From: Pseudactinotalea terrae
GTDB lineage: Bacteria > Actinomycetota > Actinomycetes > Actinomycetales > Beutenbergiaceae
Assembly (NCBI RefSeq): GCF_009733845.1
Contig: NZ_WNXZ01000004.1
Span: 62,001-126,000, forward strand
Direction of reading: 5' to 3'
DNA: 64,000 bases
Shown here: one piece after another, positions 44,855 to 56,833 of the stretch
Numbering within the stretch: the first letter of the stretch is position 1
How the letters are laid out: every line of letters begins with the position of its first letter
The notes under the pieces: model-generated
Database searches by the model: none
Told to the model about the DNA's origin: nothing
Seen by the model: only the letters and a program-made list of their open reading frames with translations
Position numbers and translations under genes: made by a program

Positions 44855-45268
44855 ATGAGCGGCACGCGCCTGTCGGTCGTGTACTTCTCCTCGGTCTCGG
44901 AGAACACGAAGCGATTCGTGGACAGGCTCGGGGTGCCCGCGCAGCGGATCCCGCTGCGACCCACCGAGCCGCACCTGCTGGTGACCAAGCCCTACGTGCT
45001 GTTCGTCCCCACCTACGGCGGTGGCAACGGTCAGGGCGCGGTGCCCAAGCAGGTCATCAAGTTCCTCAACGACGAACGCAACCGCTCACAGCTGCGCGGC
45101 GTGGTCTCGGCCGGGAACACCAACTTCGGGAGCGCGTACTGCATCGCTGGCGACATCATCGCCCGCAAGTGCGGCGTTCCCCACCTGTACAAGTTCGAGC
45201 TACTAGGAACAACCGAGGACGTACGAAGCGTCCGAGAGGGGATTGAACGACTGTGGCAGCAACCCTGA
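44855..45268 (+). CDS. nrdI: Flavodoxin-like NrdI
   Basis: 137 residues from ATG 44855 after [25 protein letters not shown] is the flavodoxin FMN phosphate loop, and [20 protein letters not shown] and [16 protein letters not shown] are NrdI-specific. NrdI supplies the oxidant that assembles the Mn(III)2-tyrosyl radical in NrdF. The gene overlaps nrdE by 16 bp. Confidence 0.95.
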   Translation: MSGTRLSVVYFSSVSENTKRFVDRLGVPAQRIPLRPTEPHLLVTKPYVLFVPTYGGGNGQGAVPKQVIKFLNDERNRSQLRGVVSAGNTNFGSAYCIAGDIIARKCGVPHLYKFELLGTTEDVRSVREGIERLWQQP

Positions 45269-47427
45269 CCGAGGCCGAGACGATCGAGACGGCTGGCGGC
45301 AACCCCGCGTCGAAGGGGGAGATGGACTACCACGCGCTCAACGCCCTCCTGAACCTCTACGGCCCCAACGGCGAGATCCAGTTCGAGAGGGACCGGGAGG
45401 CGGCGCGGGCGTACTTCCTCCAGCACGTCAACCAGAACACGGTCTTCTTCCACAACCTGCGCGAGAAGCTCGACTACCTGGTCGAGGAGGGCTACTACGA
45501 GGCCGAGGTCCTCGACAAGTACTCCTTCGAGTTCCTCACGGCGATCTTCGACCACGCGTACAACAAGAAGTTCCGCTTCCAGACCTTCCTGGGCGCCTTC
45601 AAGTACTACACCTCGTACACGCTGAAGACCTTCGACGGCAAGCGATACCTCGAGCGCTTCGAGGACCGGGTCGTGATGGTCGCGCTCACGCTCGCCGACG
45701 GCGACGAGCAGTTCGCGCTCACGATGGTCGACGAGATCGTCTCCGGCCGGTTCCAGCCGGCCACGCCCACGTTCCTCAACTCCGGCAAGAAGCAGCGCGG
45801 CGAACCCGTCTCCTGCTTCCTGCTGCGGATCGAGGACAACATGGAGTCGATCGCCCGCGCGATCAACTCCGCACTGCAGCTCTCCAAGCGCGGCGGTGGG
45901 GTGGCGCTGCTGCTGTCCAACATCCGTGAGCACGGCGCTCCGATCAAGAAGATCGAGAACCAGAGCTCCGGCGTCATCCCGGTGATGAAGCTGCTCGAGG
46001 ACTCCTTCTCCTATGCGAACCAGCTCGGTGCGCGCCAGGGCGCGGGCGCGGTCTACCTGCACGCGCACCACCCCGACATCATGCGGTTCCTCGACACCAA
46101 GCGTGAGAACGCCGACGAGAAGATCCGGATCAAGACGCTCTCCCTCGGCGTGGTCATCCCCGACATCACCTTCGAGCTCGCCAAGAACAACGAGGACATG
46201 TACCTGTTCTCGCCGTACGACGTCGAGCGCGTCTACGGGGTGCCGTTCGCCGAGATCAACGTCAGCGACAAGTACCGCGAGATGGTCGACGACGGCCGCA
46301 TCAAGAAGAAGAAGATCAAGGCCCGCGAGTTCTTCACCACGCTCGCCGAGATCCAGTTCGAGTCCGGCTACCCGTACATCATGTTCGAGGACACGGTGAA
46401 CCGGGCCAACCCTGTCGACGGCAAGATCACGCACTCGAACCTGTGCAGCGAGATCCTGCAGGTCTCGACGGCGTCCACGTACAACGAGGACCTGTCGTAC
46501 AACCACGTGGGCAAGGACATCTCCTGCAACCTGGGGTCGATGAACATCGCGTTGTCGATGGACTCGCCCGACCTCGGCAAGACGGTCGGCACCGCGATCC
46601 GTGCGCTCACCGCCGTCTCCGACCAGACGCACATCTGGTCCGTGCCGAGCATCGAGCAGGGCAACAACGACAGCCACGCGATCGGGCTGGGCCAGATGAA
46701 CCTGCACGGCTACCTCGCCCGCGAGCGGATCCACTACGGGTCCGAGGAGGGCATCGACTTCACCAACATCTACTTCTACACGGTGCTGTTCCACGCCCTG
46801 GTCGAGTCGAACAAGCTGGCGATGGAGCGCGGCCGTGCCTTCGGCGGGTTCGAGCGCAGCAAGTATGCGAGCGGCGAGTACTTCGACAAGTACACCGAGC
46901 AGCAGTGGCTGCCGGCCACCGAGCGGGTCGCCCGGCTGTTCGAGGACGCCGGCGTGCACATCCCCACGCAGGACGACTGGCGTGCGCTCAAGGCCTCGGT
47001 GATGGAGCACGGCATCTACAACCAGAACCTGCAGGCCGTGCCGCCGACCGGTTCGATCAGCTACATCAACAACTCGACCTCCTCGATCCACCCGGTGGCG
47101 AGCAAGATCGAGATCCGCAAGGAAGGCAAGATCGGCCGCGTCTACTACCCCGCGCCCTTCATGACCAACGACAACCTGGAGTACTTCCAGGACGCGTACG
47201 AGATCGGCTACGAGAAGATCATCGACACGTACGCCGCGGCCACGCAGCACGTGGACCAGGGGCTGAGCCTGACGCTGTTCTTCAAGGACACGGTCACCAC
47301 CCGCGACCTCAACCGGGCGCAGATCTACGCGTGGCGCAAGGGCATCAAGACGCTGTACTACATCCGCCTGCGGCAGCTCGCCCTCGAGGGTACGGAGGTG
47401 GAGGGTTGCGTCAGCTGCATGCTCTAG
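45253..47427 (+). CDS. nrdE: Class Ib ribonucleotide reductase alpha subunit NrdE
   Basis: 724 residues from GTG 45253. [20 protein letters not shown] contains one active-site Cys, SNLCSEIL holds the transient radical Cys, and [18 protein letters not shown] is a conserved substrate loop. VEGCVSCML at the C-terminus is the CxxC pair re-reduced by NrdH. It reduces ribonucleoside diphosphates. No ATP-cone is visible, as is usual for class Ib. Confidence 0.96.
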   Translation: MAATLTEAETIETAGGNPASKGEMDYHALNALLNLYGPNGEIQFERDREAARAYFLQHVNQNTVFFHNLREKLDYLVEEGYYEAEVLDKYSFEFLTAIFDHAYNKKFRFQTFLGAFKYYTSYTLKTFDGKRYLERFEDRVVMVALTLADGDEQFALTMVDEIVSGRFQPATPTFLNSGKKQRGEPVSCFLLRIEDNMESIARAINSALQLSKRGGGVALLLSNIREHGAPIKKIENQSSGVIPVMKLLEDSFSYANQLGARQGAGAVYLHAHHPDIMRFLDTKRENADEKIRIKTLSLGVVIPDITFELAKNNEDMYLFSPYDVERVYGVPFAEINVSDKYREMVDDGRIKKKKIKAREFFTTLAEIQFESGYPYIMFEDTVNRANPVDGKITHSNLCSEILQVSTASTYNEDLSYNHVGKDISCNLGSMNIALSMDSPDLGKTVGTAIRALTAVSDQTHIWSVPSIEQGNNDSHAIGLGQMNLHGYLARERIHYGSEEGIDFTNIYFYTVLFHALVESNKLAMERGRAFGGFERSKYASGEYFDKYTEQQWLPATERVARLFEDAGVHIPTQDDWRALKASVMEHGIYNQNLQAVPPTGSISYINNSTSSIHPVASKIEIRKEGKIGRVYYPAPFMTNDNLEYFQDAYEIGYEKIIDTYAAATQHVDQGLSLTLFFKDTVTTRDLNRAQIYAWRKGIKTLYYIRLRQLALEGTEVEGCVSCML

Positions 47428-49709
<2,282 letters not shown>

Positions 49710-49770
49710 GCCGAGACGGACGGCGCCCGGAGAACTGCTGCCGTGCGGACACGGATGGCAGAGTGTTCCC

Positions 49771-50466
49771 GTGCGCGCAAGCCCCAGCGTCCGATCTGCC
49801 GTGCGGCAGGGGATCTCCGTCGGACTCGCGACCGGCGCGTACGGGATCTCCTTCGGCGCGCTCTCGGTGGCCGCGGGCCTCGACGTGTGGCAGACCTGCG
49901 TGCTCTCGCTGCTGATGTTCACCGGTGGCAGCCAGTTCGCGTTCATCGGGATCATCGGCGCGGGCGGCGGCGGTGCGGCCGCGACGGCGACCGCCGCGCT
50001 GCTCGGGGTCCGGAACTCCCTGTACGGGCTGCAGATGGCGTCGCTGCTGAAGCCGCGCAGGCTTGTGCGGCTGGGAGCTGCGCAGATCACGATCGACGAG
50101 TCGACGGCGGTCGCGCTCGCCCAGCCCGACGAGCCCGCCGCGCGCGCAGGGTTCTGGTCCGCCGGGCTGGGGGTGTTCGTGTTCTGGAACCTCGCGACCC
50201 TCGGCGGCGCGCTGCTCGGTGACGTGCTCGGAGACCCGGCCAGGTGGGGGCTCGACGGCGCTGCGGCCGCCGCTTTTCTCGCGCTGCTGTGGCCACGGCT
50301 GAAGCAGCGACAGGCCCAGACGATCGGCGTGGTCGCGGCTGTGGTCGCAGCGATCATGATCCCGATCGCCCCTGCCGGTGTCCCGGTGCTCGCAGCGGCC
50401 GCGGTCACCGCCGGTATCGCGTGGTGGCAGTACCGCGAGCCGCCGCACGTCCGGAGCGCCGCATGA
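49771..50466 (+). CDS. azlC: AzlC-family branched-chain amino acid exporter subunit
   Basis: 231 residues from GTG 49771. SVRSAVRQGISVGLATGAYGIS and LSLLMFTGGSQFAFIGIIGA are the AzlC signature helices, and RNSLYGLQMASLLK is typical. AzlC with AzlD forms a branched-chain amino acid (or azaleucine) export system. Overlaps azlD by 4 bp. The Arg/Lys tail before azlD is not unusual. Confidence 0.9.
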   Translation: MRASPSVRSAVRQGISVGLATGAYGISFGALSVAAGLDVWQTCVLSLLMFTGGSQFAFIGIIGAGGGGAAATATAALLGVRNSLYGLQMASLLKPRRLVRLGAAQITIDESTAVALAQPDEPAARAGFWSAGLGVFVFWNLATLGGALLGDVLGDPARWGLDGAAAAAFLALLWPRLKQRQAQTIGVVAAVVAAIMIPIAPAGVPVLAAAAVTAGIAWWQYREPPHVRSAA

Positions 50467-50774
50467 GCCTGTGGCTGTGGGTGCTGATCGCCGCGCTCGT
50501 GTGCGTGGCACTCAAGCTGGTCGGCTACCTCGTGCCGACCGAGGTGCTCGAGAACCGCCGGATGGCTCACACCGCGGCGATGGTCACGTGCGCGCTGCTC
50601 GCGGCGCTCGTGGTCACGCAGACCTTCGCCGAGGGCACGGCATTGGTCATCGATGCGCGGCTGGTGGCGGTGGCTGTCGCCGCCGGGGCGCTGTGGTTGC
50701 GGGCCCCGTTCATCGTCGTCGTGATCCTCGGGGCCGCGGCAGCGGCAGCGGTGCGTGCCCTGGGCTGGGGCTGA
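50463..50774 (+). CDS. azlD: AzlD-family subunit
   Basis: 103 residues from ATG 50463, three to four membrane segments (LWVLIAALVCVALKLVGYLV; AAMVTCALLAALVVTQTFA; FIVVVILGAAAAAAVRAL). Short partner of AzlC, found almost only next to it. Same transcript. Confidence 0.88.
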   Translation: MSLWLWVLIAALVCVALKLVGYLVPTEVLENRRMAHTAAMVTCALLAALVVTQTFAEGTALVIDARLVAVAVAAGALWLRAPFIVVVILGAAAAAAVRALGWG

Positions 50775-50834
50775 GAGCGCGCCGCTGAGCCGTGGCCGCG
50801 TGGCAGACTCGAGCGACTCGGTGAGGAGCTGATC

Positions 50835-52076
50835 GTGACCACGACCCCGTACGGTGTCCACTCAGAGGTGGGCACGCTGCGCAAGGTGCTGGTGTGCAGC
50901 CCGGGCATGGCGCACGACCGCCTGACACCCACGAACTGCGACGACCTGCTCTTCGACGACGTCCTGTGGGTCCAGAACGCCAAGCGGGACCACGCCGACT
51001 TCGTGCAGCGGATGATCGAGCGCGGCACCGAGGTGGTCGAGCTCCACGACCTGCTCGCGGAGACGATGGCGATCCCCGAGGCCAAGCAGTGGCTGCTGGA
51101 CCGCAAGATCGTGGCGGCGAACGTCGGGGTCGGCGTCGTCGCCGACGTCCGCGCGTACCTGGAGTCACTCTCCGACCGCGAGCTCGCGGTCCACCTGATC
51201 GGCGGGCTGTCCACGCGAGAGCTGCCCGCCGACTTCCGCTCCTCCTACCTCGCCCTCGCTCGCGAGTCCGAGGGCGTGGCCGACTACGTGATGCCGCCCC
51301 TGCCGAACACCCTCTACACGCGCGACACCACGTGCTGGATCTACGACGGCGTCACGCAGAACCCCTTGTACTGGCCCGCTCGCCACGACGAGACGCTGCT
51401 GATGACCGCCGTCTACACCTTCCACCCGGACTTCGCCGGGCAGGTGAAGGTGTGGTGGGGCGACCCCGAGCAGGACTGGGGTCAGGCCACGGTCGAGGGC
51501 GGCGACGTGATGCCGCTGGGCAACGGCGTGGTGCTCGTCGGGATGAGCGAGCGCACCTCTCGACAAGGGCTGACCAGCCTCGCGACGGCGCTCTTCGAGC
51601 AGGAAGCCGCCGAACGGGTCGTGGTCGCGAGCCTGCCGCGGATGCGTGCCGCGATGCACCTGGACACCGTGCTCACGTTCGCCGACCGCGACGTGGTCAC
51701 GGTGTTCCCCACGATCGTCTACGACCTCAAACCGTTCTCGTTGTACCCCGGGAGCGGCGGCCGCCTCGACGTCGTGGAGGAGCGCGCGCCCTTCCTCGAC
51801 GTGCTGGCCGGCGCGCTGCGGCTGTCCTCGCTCAACGTCATCGAGACCGGTGGCGACACCTATGCCACCGAGCGGCAGCAGTGGGACAGCGGCAACAACG
51901 TGGTGGCGGCCGAGCCGGGCGTCGTCTACGCCTACGACCGCAACACCCACACCAACGCGATGCTGAGCAAGGCGGGCATCGAGGTGATCGAGATCGTCGG
52001 TGCCGAGCTGGGCCGGGGCCGCGGCGGCGGGCACTGCATGACCTGCCCGCTGATCCGGGACGCCGTCGACTACTGA
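50835..52076 (+). CDS. arcA: Arginine deiminase
   Basis: 413 residues from GTG 50835 after [23 protein letters not shown] at the start, [50 protein letters not shown] and the catalytic Cys in [12 protein letters not shown] at the C-terminus define the family. It converts arginine to citrulline and ammonia. No arcB, arcC or arcD is present, so it is either a stand-alone arginine/ADI pathway entry or partners lie elsewhere. Confidence 0.93.
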   Translation: MTTTPYGVHSEVGTLRKVLVCSPGMAHDRLTPTNCDDLLFDDVLWVQNAKRDHADFVQRMIERGTEVVELHDLLAETMAIPEAKQWLLDRKIVAANVGVGVVADVRAYLESLSDRELAVHLIGGLSTRELPADFRSSYLALARESEGVADYVMPPLPNTLYTRDTTCWIYDGVTQNPLYWPARHDETLLMTAVYTFHPDFAGQVKVWWGDPEQDWGQATVEGGDVMPLGNGVVLVGMSERTSRQGLTSLATALFEQEAAERVVVASLPRMRAAMHLDTVLTFADRDVVTVFPTIVYDLKPFSLYPGSGGRLDVVEERAPFLDVLAGALRLSSLNVIETGGDTYATERQQWDSGNNVVAAEPGVVYAYDRNTHTNAMLSKAGIEVIEIVGAELGRGRGGGHCMTCPLIRDAVDY

Positions 52077-52101
52077 CCTCCCGCTCCAGGCCGCAACCGG
52101 C

Positions 52102-52117
52102 CCGCAAGCGGTTGCGG
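52102..52117. promoter_or_regulatory. LacI operator upstream of nagB
   Basis: CCGCAAGCGGTTGCGG (52102-52117) is the exact reverse complement of the site at 56757-56772. Arms CCGCAA/TTGCGG are perfect. A related half-site CCGCAACCGG lies at 52091-52100. It is 63 bp upstream of nagB. Confidence 0.75.
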
Positions 52118-52180
52118 TACGGTTGCATCAGGTGCGCGAGTCGCACCCAGCCACGCAATCGATGCACAGGAGGATGTCCG

Positions 52181-52960
52181 ATGCCGGAGCCCACCACCAC
52201 GTTCACCGCGGGAGAGCTCCCCGTCGAGGTGTACGCCACGGAGCGCGAGATGGGGATCGCCGCCGCCGAGCGTGCGGGCGCCTCCATCCGTGACGCGGTC
52301 GCACGCCACGGCCAGGCGCGGGTCGTGATAGCGACCGGCAACTCGCAGTTCGCGTTCGTCGAGGCGCTTCGCGACCAGGACGTGCCGTGGTCGCAGGTGA
52401 CCGTGTTCCACATGGACGAGTACGTGGGTATCGCGGCCGATCACAGCGCCGCCTTCCGCCGCTGGATCCGGGAGCGCATCGAGGAGCCCTTCCGCCCCGC
52501 AGCCGTGCACTACATCGAGGGCGACGCCCCCGACGCGCAGGCTGAGGCCGATCGCTACGAGGCGTTGCTGCGCGAGGCGCCGCTCGACCTGGTCTGCATG
52601 GGGATCGGCGAGAACGGCCACCTCGCGTTCAACGAGCCGTACGAGGCCGATTTCGACGACGAGCGCTGGGCGCGCATCATCACGCTCACCGACGAGTCGG
52701 TGAAGCAGCAGGTGGGCGAGGGGCACTTCCCCGACGAGGCCTCGACGCCCCGAACGGCGATCTCGCTGACGATCCCGGCGCTGCTGAGCGGCGCGTCGGT
52801 GCAGGTGTGCGCCCCGGAGAGCCGCAAGGCAGCAGCCGTGGCGGCGACCGTGACGCAGGACATCAGCCCCGCCGTCCCGTCGACCAAGCTCCGTGAGGCA
52901 CCGCACGCCACACTGTTCCTGGAGCCGTCCTCGGCCGGGCTGCTGCCCGCCACCAGCTGA
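52181..52960 (+). CDS. nagB: Glucosamine-6-phosphate deaminase
   Basis: 259 residues from ATG 52181 after CAGGAGG. VIATGNSQFAFVEALRDQDV is the phosphosugar-binding loop, FHMDEYVGIAADHSAAFRRW carries the catalytic Asp, and GIGENGHLAFNEP is the NagB signature. It makes fructose 6-phosphate and ammonia from glucosamine 6-phosphate. It is 20 bp upstream of nagA, forming nagBA, controlled by a LacI operator. Confidence 0.93.
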   Translation: MPEPTTTFTAGELPVEVYATEREMGIAAAERAGASIRDAVARHGQARVVIATGNSQFAFVEALRDQDVPWSQVTVFHMDEYVGIAADHSAAFRRWIRERIEEPFRPAAVHYIEGDAPDAQAEADRYEALLREAPLDLVCMGIGENGHLAFNEPYEADFDDERWARIITLTDESVKQQVGEGHFPDEASTPRTAISLTIPALLSGASVQVCAPESRKAAAVAATVTQDISPAVPSTKLREAPHATLFLEPSSAGLLPATS

Positions 52961-52980
52961 CCGGCCCGGAACGGAGCACG

Positions 52981-54189
52981 GTGACACATCCCGACAGCGG
53001 CCGCCCGACGGTCATCACGGGCGCCGCGGTGCTCATGGCCGACGGCCGCGTGCAGCCCGGCTCGGTCGTGATCGACGGCAGCTCGATCGCCGAGGTCACG
53101 ACCCGGCCGGTGCGCGGCCGCGGCGCGAACGTGATCGACGCCGAGGGTCGGCTGGTCGTGCCCGGTCTGGTCGACCTGCACCTGCACGGTGCGGGAGGTG
53201 CGTCGTGGGAGTCGGTCGTCGACCCCGGTACGGACGCGGCGCGTGAGTCCGCGGTGCCACGTGTGCTGCGGCACCTCGCCCGCGCGGGGGTCACGGCGAC
53301 GTTCGCCTCCGTGGCGAGCGACGCCGTCGAGACCATGGCCGGACGCGCCCGTGCGCTGACAGGCTGGCGGGACCACCCGCTGCCGGACGGCGCCGAGCTC
53401 CTCGGCACCCATCTCGAGGGCCCGTTCCTCGCCTCTGCCCAGGGCGGCGCGCACGACCCGGCCCTGCTCGTGGAGCCGGCGCCCGACGCCGTCGCGCGCC
53501 TCGTCGAGACCCGCCCCGCCATGATCACGCTCGCGCCCGAGCTGCCCGGCGGGATCGACGCCGTGCGTGCGTTCGCGGCCGCGGGCACGATCGTGGCGAT
53601 CGGCCACAGCGAGGCCGGCCCCGCCGAGGTGAGCGCCGCCGTCGAGGCCGGCGCCTCGCACCTGACGCACCTGTGGAGCGGGCAGTCGACCACGACCCGC
53701 TCCGGTCCCTGGCGCATGCCTGGGCTGCTCGAGGCGTCGCTCTCGAGCACGGGTCTGACCGCTGAGGTGATCGCCGACGGCAAGCACCTGCCGCCGGAGC
53801 TGCTCGAGATCGCCAGGCGCTGCCTGGGTGAGTCGCTGATCGCGGTCTCGGACGCGACCGAGGGTGCCGGGATGCCCGACGGGTTCACCTACGGGCTGGC
53901 GACCGTGCGCTGCGAGGTGCGCAACGGCGTCGGGATGGTGATCGGGCAGCCGGCGTTCGGCGGCAGCACCACCACGCTCGACGGCATGCTCGCCCACCTG
54001 TGCCTGGAGCTGGGCTGGCCGGTGCCGGAGGCGTTGCAGATGCTCAGCGCACGCCCGGCGATGATCGCGGGCGTCGGGGACCGCAAGGGCCGCCTTGCCG
54101 CGGGCTACGACGCCGACGTGCTGGTGCTCGACGAGCACCTCCGGCCGTGGCGTACCTGGGTGCGCGGCACCCCTGCCCTGCAGCCCTAG
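52981..54189 (+). CDS. nagA: N-acetylglucosamine-6-phosphate deacetylase
   Basis: 402 residues from GTG 52981. GLVDLHLHGAGGASWE, THLEGPFLASAQGGAHDP (metal ligands), AIGHSEA and HLTHLWSGQSTTTRSG define the amidohydrolase family. SDATEGAGMPDGFTYGL holds the catalytic Asp. It removes acetate from GlcNAc-6-P for NagB. The transcript ends at a long palindromic repeat. Confidence 0.93.
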   Translation: MTHPDSGRPTVITGAAVLMADGRVQPGSVVIDGSSIAEVTTRPVRGRGANVIDAEGRLVVPGLVDLHLHGAGGASWESVVDPGTDAARESAVPRVLRHLARAGVTATFASVASDAVETMAGRARALTGWRDHPLPDGAELLGTHLEGPFLASAQGGAHDPALLVEPAPDAVARLVETRPAMITLAPELPGGIDAVRAFAAAGTIVAIGHSEAGPAEVSAAVEAGASHLTHLWSGQSTTTRSGPWRMPGLLEASLSSTGLTAEVIADGKHLPPELLEIARRCLGESLIAVSDATEGAGMPDGFTYGLATVRCEVRNGVGMVIGQPAFGGSTTTLDGMLAHLCLELGWPVPEALQMLSARPAMIAGVGDRKGRLAAGYDADVLVLDEHLRPWRTWVRGTPALQP

Positions 54190-54204
54190 CCGGCCTTCGC
54201 CGTC

Positions 54205-54270
54205 GAGTGCGCACATTCCCGGTGAGAGCGCACTGCACACTGTGCGCACTCACCGGCCATGTGCGCATTC
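54205..54270. repeat. Dispersed palindromic repeat, copy 2 (also acts as terminator)
   Basis: GAGTGCGCACAT (54205-54216) with ATGTGCGCATTC (54259-54270), CCGGTGAG (54219-54226) with CTCACCGG (54249-54256), and the inner hairpin GCGCAC-N8-GTGCGC (54228-54247). Same plan as 39843-39910, and again between convergent genes. Confidence 0.85.
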
Positions 54271-54348
54271 AGGAGCTGGGAACCCGGCTGCGTACCGGCT
54301 GCGTACCGTCTCGGGCCGGGCGGTGAGGGCAGCTGCGGAGCAGATCCG

Positions 54349-55341
54349 CTAGGACGTAGGAGCGGGTGCGGTGCTGCCGCGAATGATGAGGCGCGTCTCG
54401 AGCTGCACGACCTGGGGCGTGATCTCTTCGCCCGGGTGGTCGGCCATGTCCAGGACCAGGTCGACGGCGGTCATGCCGCTCCGGCTGCCCGGCACGTGGA
54501 TCGAGGTCAGCGTGGGGTACGCCATGCCGGACATCGGGCTGTCGTCGATGCCGATCACGGAGATGTCCGGCCCGACCTTGACGCCGCGCTCGGTCATCCG
54601 CGCCATGAGGCCGAGCGCGATCAGGTCGTCGTAGGCGATGACGGCCGTCAGCGCCTTGCTGTGCACGAGATCGGCCGCGCGCACACCAGCCTGGATCTGG
54701 GGCTCGAACGGGCCGAGCTCGACCAGCTCGATGCCCAGCTCGGTGCACGCCGCGCGGACGGCGGTGCGTCGCTGCTCGTTCGACCAGGACCGGCGCGGGC
54801 CGTTGAGGTAGCCGATGCGGCCGTGGCCGAGCGAGGCGAGGTGCTCGACGGCCTCCTGCACGCCCTCGGAGGCATCGACCAGCACGCTGGTGGCACCCGG
54901 GACCTCGCGGTTGACGAACACGATCGGCGCCAGCTCGACCAGCTGCGACATCGACTCCGCCGGCGTGCGCGGCGACACGACGATGAGGCCGTCCACGCGC
55001 TTGCGCATGATCCTGGCGCGCTTGATCTCGTCGGCGGGGTGCTCGTCGACATCGGCGATCAGCACGGTCTTGCCCCGGCTCGCGGCGCGCGCCTGCACGG
55101 CCTTGATGATCGGCGGGAAGAACGGGTTCGCGATGTCAGGGACGATCAGCCCGAGGATGTCGCTGCGCCCCGAGGTGAGCGAGCGCGCCACCTGGTTGGG
55201 CTCGTAGCCCATCTCGCGCGCGACCTTGTGGATGCGCGCTCGAGTGGCCTCGTTGACCTTCTCGGTCCCGGACAGGGCCCGCGAGACCGTGGATGCGGAC
55301 ATGCCGACAGCGCGCGCGACGTCGGCGAGGGTGACCGCCAT
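54349..55341 (-). CDS. LacI-family repressor of the HexNAc locus
   Basis: 330 residues. HTH TLADVARAVGMSASTVSRAL (residues ~4-23), hinge YEPNQVARSLTSGRSDILGL, then the sensor domain. Three operators with the same GCAA-SCGS-TTGC core lie at 52102, 55480 and 56757, each before a gene cluster of this locus. It therefore very probably controls nagBA, the Gfo enzyme and the importer. The inducer is likely a HexNAc phosphate or oligosaccharide. Confidence 0.9.
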   Translation of the reverse strand: MAVTLADVARAVGMSASTVSRALSGTEKVNEATRARIHKVAREMGYEPNQVARSLTSGRSDILGLIVPDIANPFFPPIIKAVQARAASRGKTVLIADVDEHPADEIKRARIMRKRVDGLIVVSPRTPAESMSQLVELAPIVFVNREVPGATSVLVDASEGVQEAVEHLASLGHGRIGYLNGPRRSWSNEQRRTAVRAACTELGIELVELGPFEPQIQAGVRAADLVHSKALTAVIAYDDLIALGLMARMTERGVKVGPDISVIGIDDSPMSGMAYPTLTSIHVPGSRSGMTAVDLVLDMADHPGEEITPQVVQLETRLIIRGSTAPAPTS

Positions 55342-55474
55342 CGAACCCCCTTACTGAGGCGACTGCACGAGCCCGACGGCCGTGCCTTTCGTGCAGCAAC
55401 GTGCGCATGAGGCTATCGCAGCCCCGCGGACATCTGCGGACTTCCGACGGTGTGGGAGCAAGCGGAGGAAAGCC

Positions 55475-55503
55475 TTGCCGCAAGCGCTTGCATTCCGTAG
55501 CGT
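55475..55503 (+). promoter_or_regulatory. Promoter of the Gfo gene with overlapping LacI operator
   Basis: TTGCCG (55475-55480), 17-bp spacer, TAGCGT (55498-55503). The perfect 12-bp palindrome GCAAGCGCTTGC (55480-55491) lies inside the spacer. The divergent LacI gene starts at 55341, so one operator could serve both directions. Confidence 0.7.
55480..55491. promoter_or_regulatory. LacI operator, perfect palindrome
   Basis: GCAAGCGCTTGC, the most symmetric of the three sites, 20 bp upstream of the Gfo start codon. Confidence 0.8.
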
Positions 55504-55511
55504 AGCCAACC

Positions 55512-56738
55512 ATGGCGACGAACGTGAGTCCTGACCCTGCCGGCACCAGTCCCGCGGAGGTGCGGCCGTTACGGCTCGGACTCGTGGGCAACGGCAACCG
55601 CGGGGTCATCGCACGCACCGCCGTCGCGGGCGATCCCGCCGCCGCCGTGGTGGCCGTGGCAGACCCGCATCCTCGCGCGCAGGCGCGCGCCGTGGAGCGG
55701 TTCGGGCCGGAGGTCGCGGTGCACGACGACGTGACCGGGCTCCTCGAGCACGGGCTGGACGCCGCGTTCGTCACCTCGCTCGACCACCAGCACGCCGACC
55801 ACGTGGTCACGCTGCTGCAAGCGGGTGTGGACGTGTTCGTGGACAAGCCGATGGCCACCACCGTCGAGGACGCGGACCGCATGCTGCGCACCGCGTACGA
55901 GACGCGCAGTCGGCTCTACGTGGGCCACAACATGCGGCACATGCCGGTGATCTCGCTGATGCAGCAGCTGGTGGCGCAGGGGCGGATCGGGCGGGTCAAG
56001 GCGGTCTGGTGCCGCTACTTCGTGGGCGACGGCGGGGACCGGTTCTTCAAGGACTGGCACGCCGAGCGGGCCAACGTGAACTCGCTGCTGCTGCAGAAGG
56101 GCGCCCACGACATCGATGTCATCCACTGGATCGCGGGCGGCTACAGCACCCGCGTCAGCGCGATGGGCGGTCTCACGGTCTATGGCGAAGTGACCGATCG
56201 CGAGGATCGCAGCGGCCAGATGGTCAGCGAGTGGCTCGACCGCGAGAGGAACTGGCCACCGCTCGCGCAGCGAGGGCTCAACCCGGTCGTGGACGTCGAG
56301 GACCTCTCGATGATGACGATGCAGCTCGACAACGGCGTGTATGCGACGTACTCGGAGTGCCACTACACCCCTGACTACTGGCGCAACTACACGGTGATCG
56401 GGACCGAGGGCAGGATCGAGAACTTCGGTCTCGGCGCAGAGGGTGTCGTCAGGCTGTGGAACCGGCGCTCCGGCGAGTACCTGGAGCACGGCCACGAGGA
56501 GTTCCCGATCCCGGACGCGCCGGGCGGTCATCACGGGGCAGATCCCTCGCTGCTGCGCGAGTTCTTGGCGTTCGTGCGCACCGGCGCGCCGACCCGCACC
56601 TCGGTGGTCGCGGCACGGGAGGCGGTGGCGACCGCAGCGACCGCCACGACGTCGATGCGCACCGATTCCGCGGCCCTCGACGTGCCGCCGCTCGATCCCG
56701 CCCTCCGACGCTACTTCGACGCCGGGCAACCACGCTGA
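55512..56738 (+). CDS. Gfo/Idh/MocA-family protein, possibly NAD-dependent glycosidase-like
   Basis: 408 residues from ATG 55512. Rossmann LRLGLVGNGNRG, DKPMATTVEDADRMLRTAYE with a DKP variant of the EKP motif (residues ~115-118), and DIDVIHWIAGGYSTRVSAMG as active-site helix. The later part CHYTPDYWRNYTVIGTEGRI and PGGHHGADPSLLREFLAF has the ordering seen in Gfo-type NAD-dependent glycosidases (GH109-like); that analogy is my inference. It lies between nagBA/LacI and an importer with the same LacI sites, which suggests action on an amino-sugar oligosaccharide. Confidence 0.75.
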   Translation: MATNVSPDPAGTSPAEVRPLRLGLVGNGNRGVIARTAVAGDPAAAVVAVADPHPRAQARAVERFGPEVAVHDDVTGLLEHGLDAAFVTSLDHQHADHVVTLLQAGVDVFVDKPMATTVEDADRMLRTAYETRSRLYVGHNMRHMPVISLMQQLVAQGRIGRVKAVWCRYFVGDGGDRFFKDWHAERANVNSLLLQKGAHDIDVIHWIAGGYSTRVSAMGGLTVYGEVTDREDRSGQMVSEWLDRERNWPPLAQRGLNPVVDVEDLSMMTMQLDNGVYATYSECHYTPDYWRNYTVIGTEGRIENFGLGAEGVVRLWNRRSGEYLEHGHEEFPIPDAPGGHHGADPSLLREFLAFVRTGAPTRTSVVAAREAVATAATATTSMRTDSAALDVPPLDPALRRYFDAGQPR

Positions 56739-56747
56739 CACAAACAT

Positions 56748-56778
56748 TTGACATTGCCGCAACCGCTTGCGGTGCTAT
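56748..56778 (+). promoter_or_regulatory. Importer promoter with LacI operator in the spacer
   Basis: TTGACA (56748-56753), spacer, TGCTAT (56773-56778). CCGCAACCGCTTGCGG (56757-56772) fills the spacer, so a bound repressor would exclude RNA polymerase. Confidence 0.75.
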
Positions 56779-56833
56779 GGTCGACGCCGAGCGAGGGAAC
56801 GTAGCACCGACGCCGTGACCTGAAGGAGAGCCG

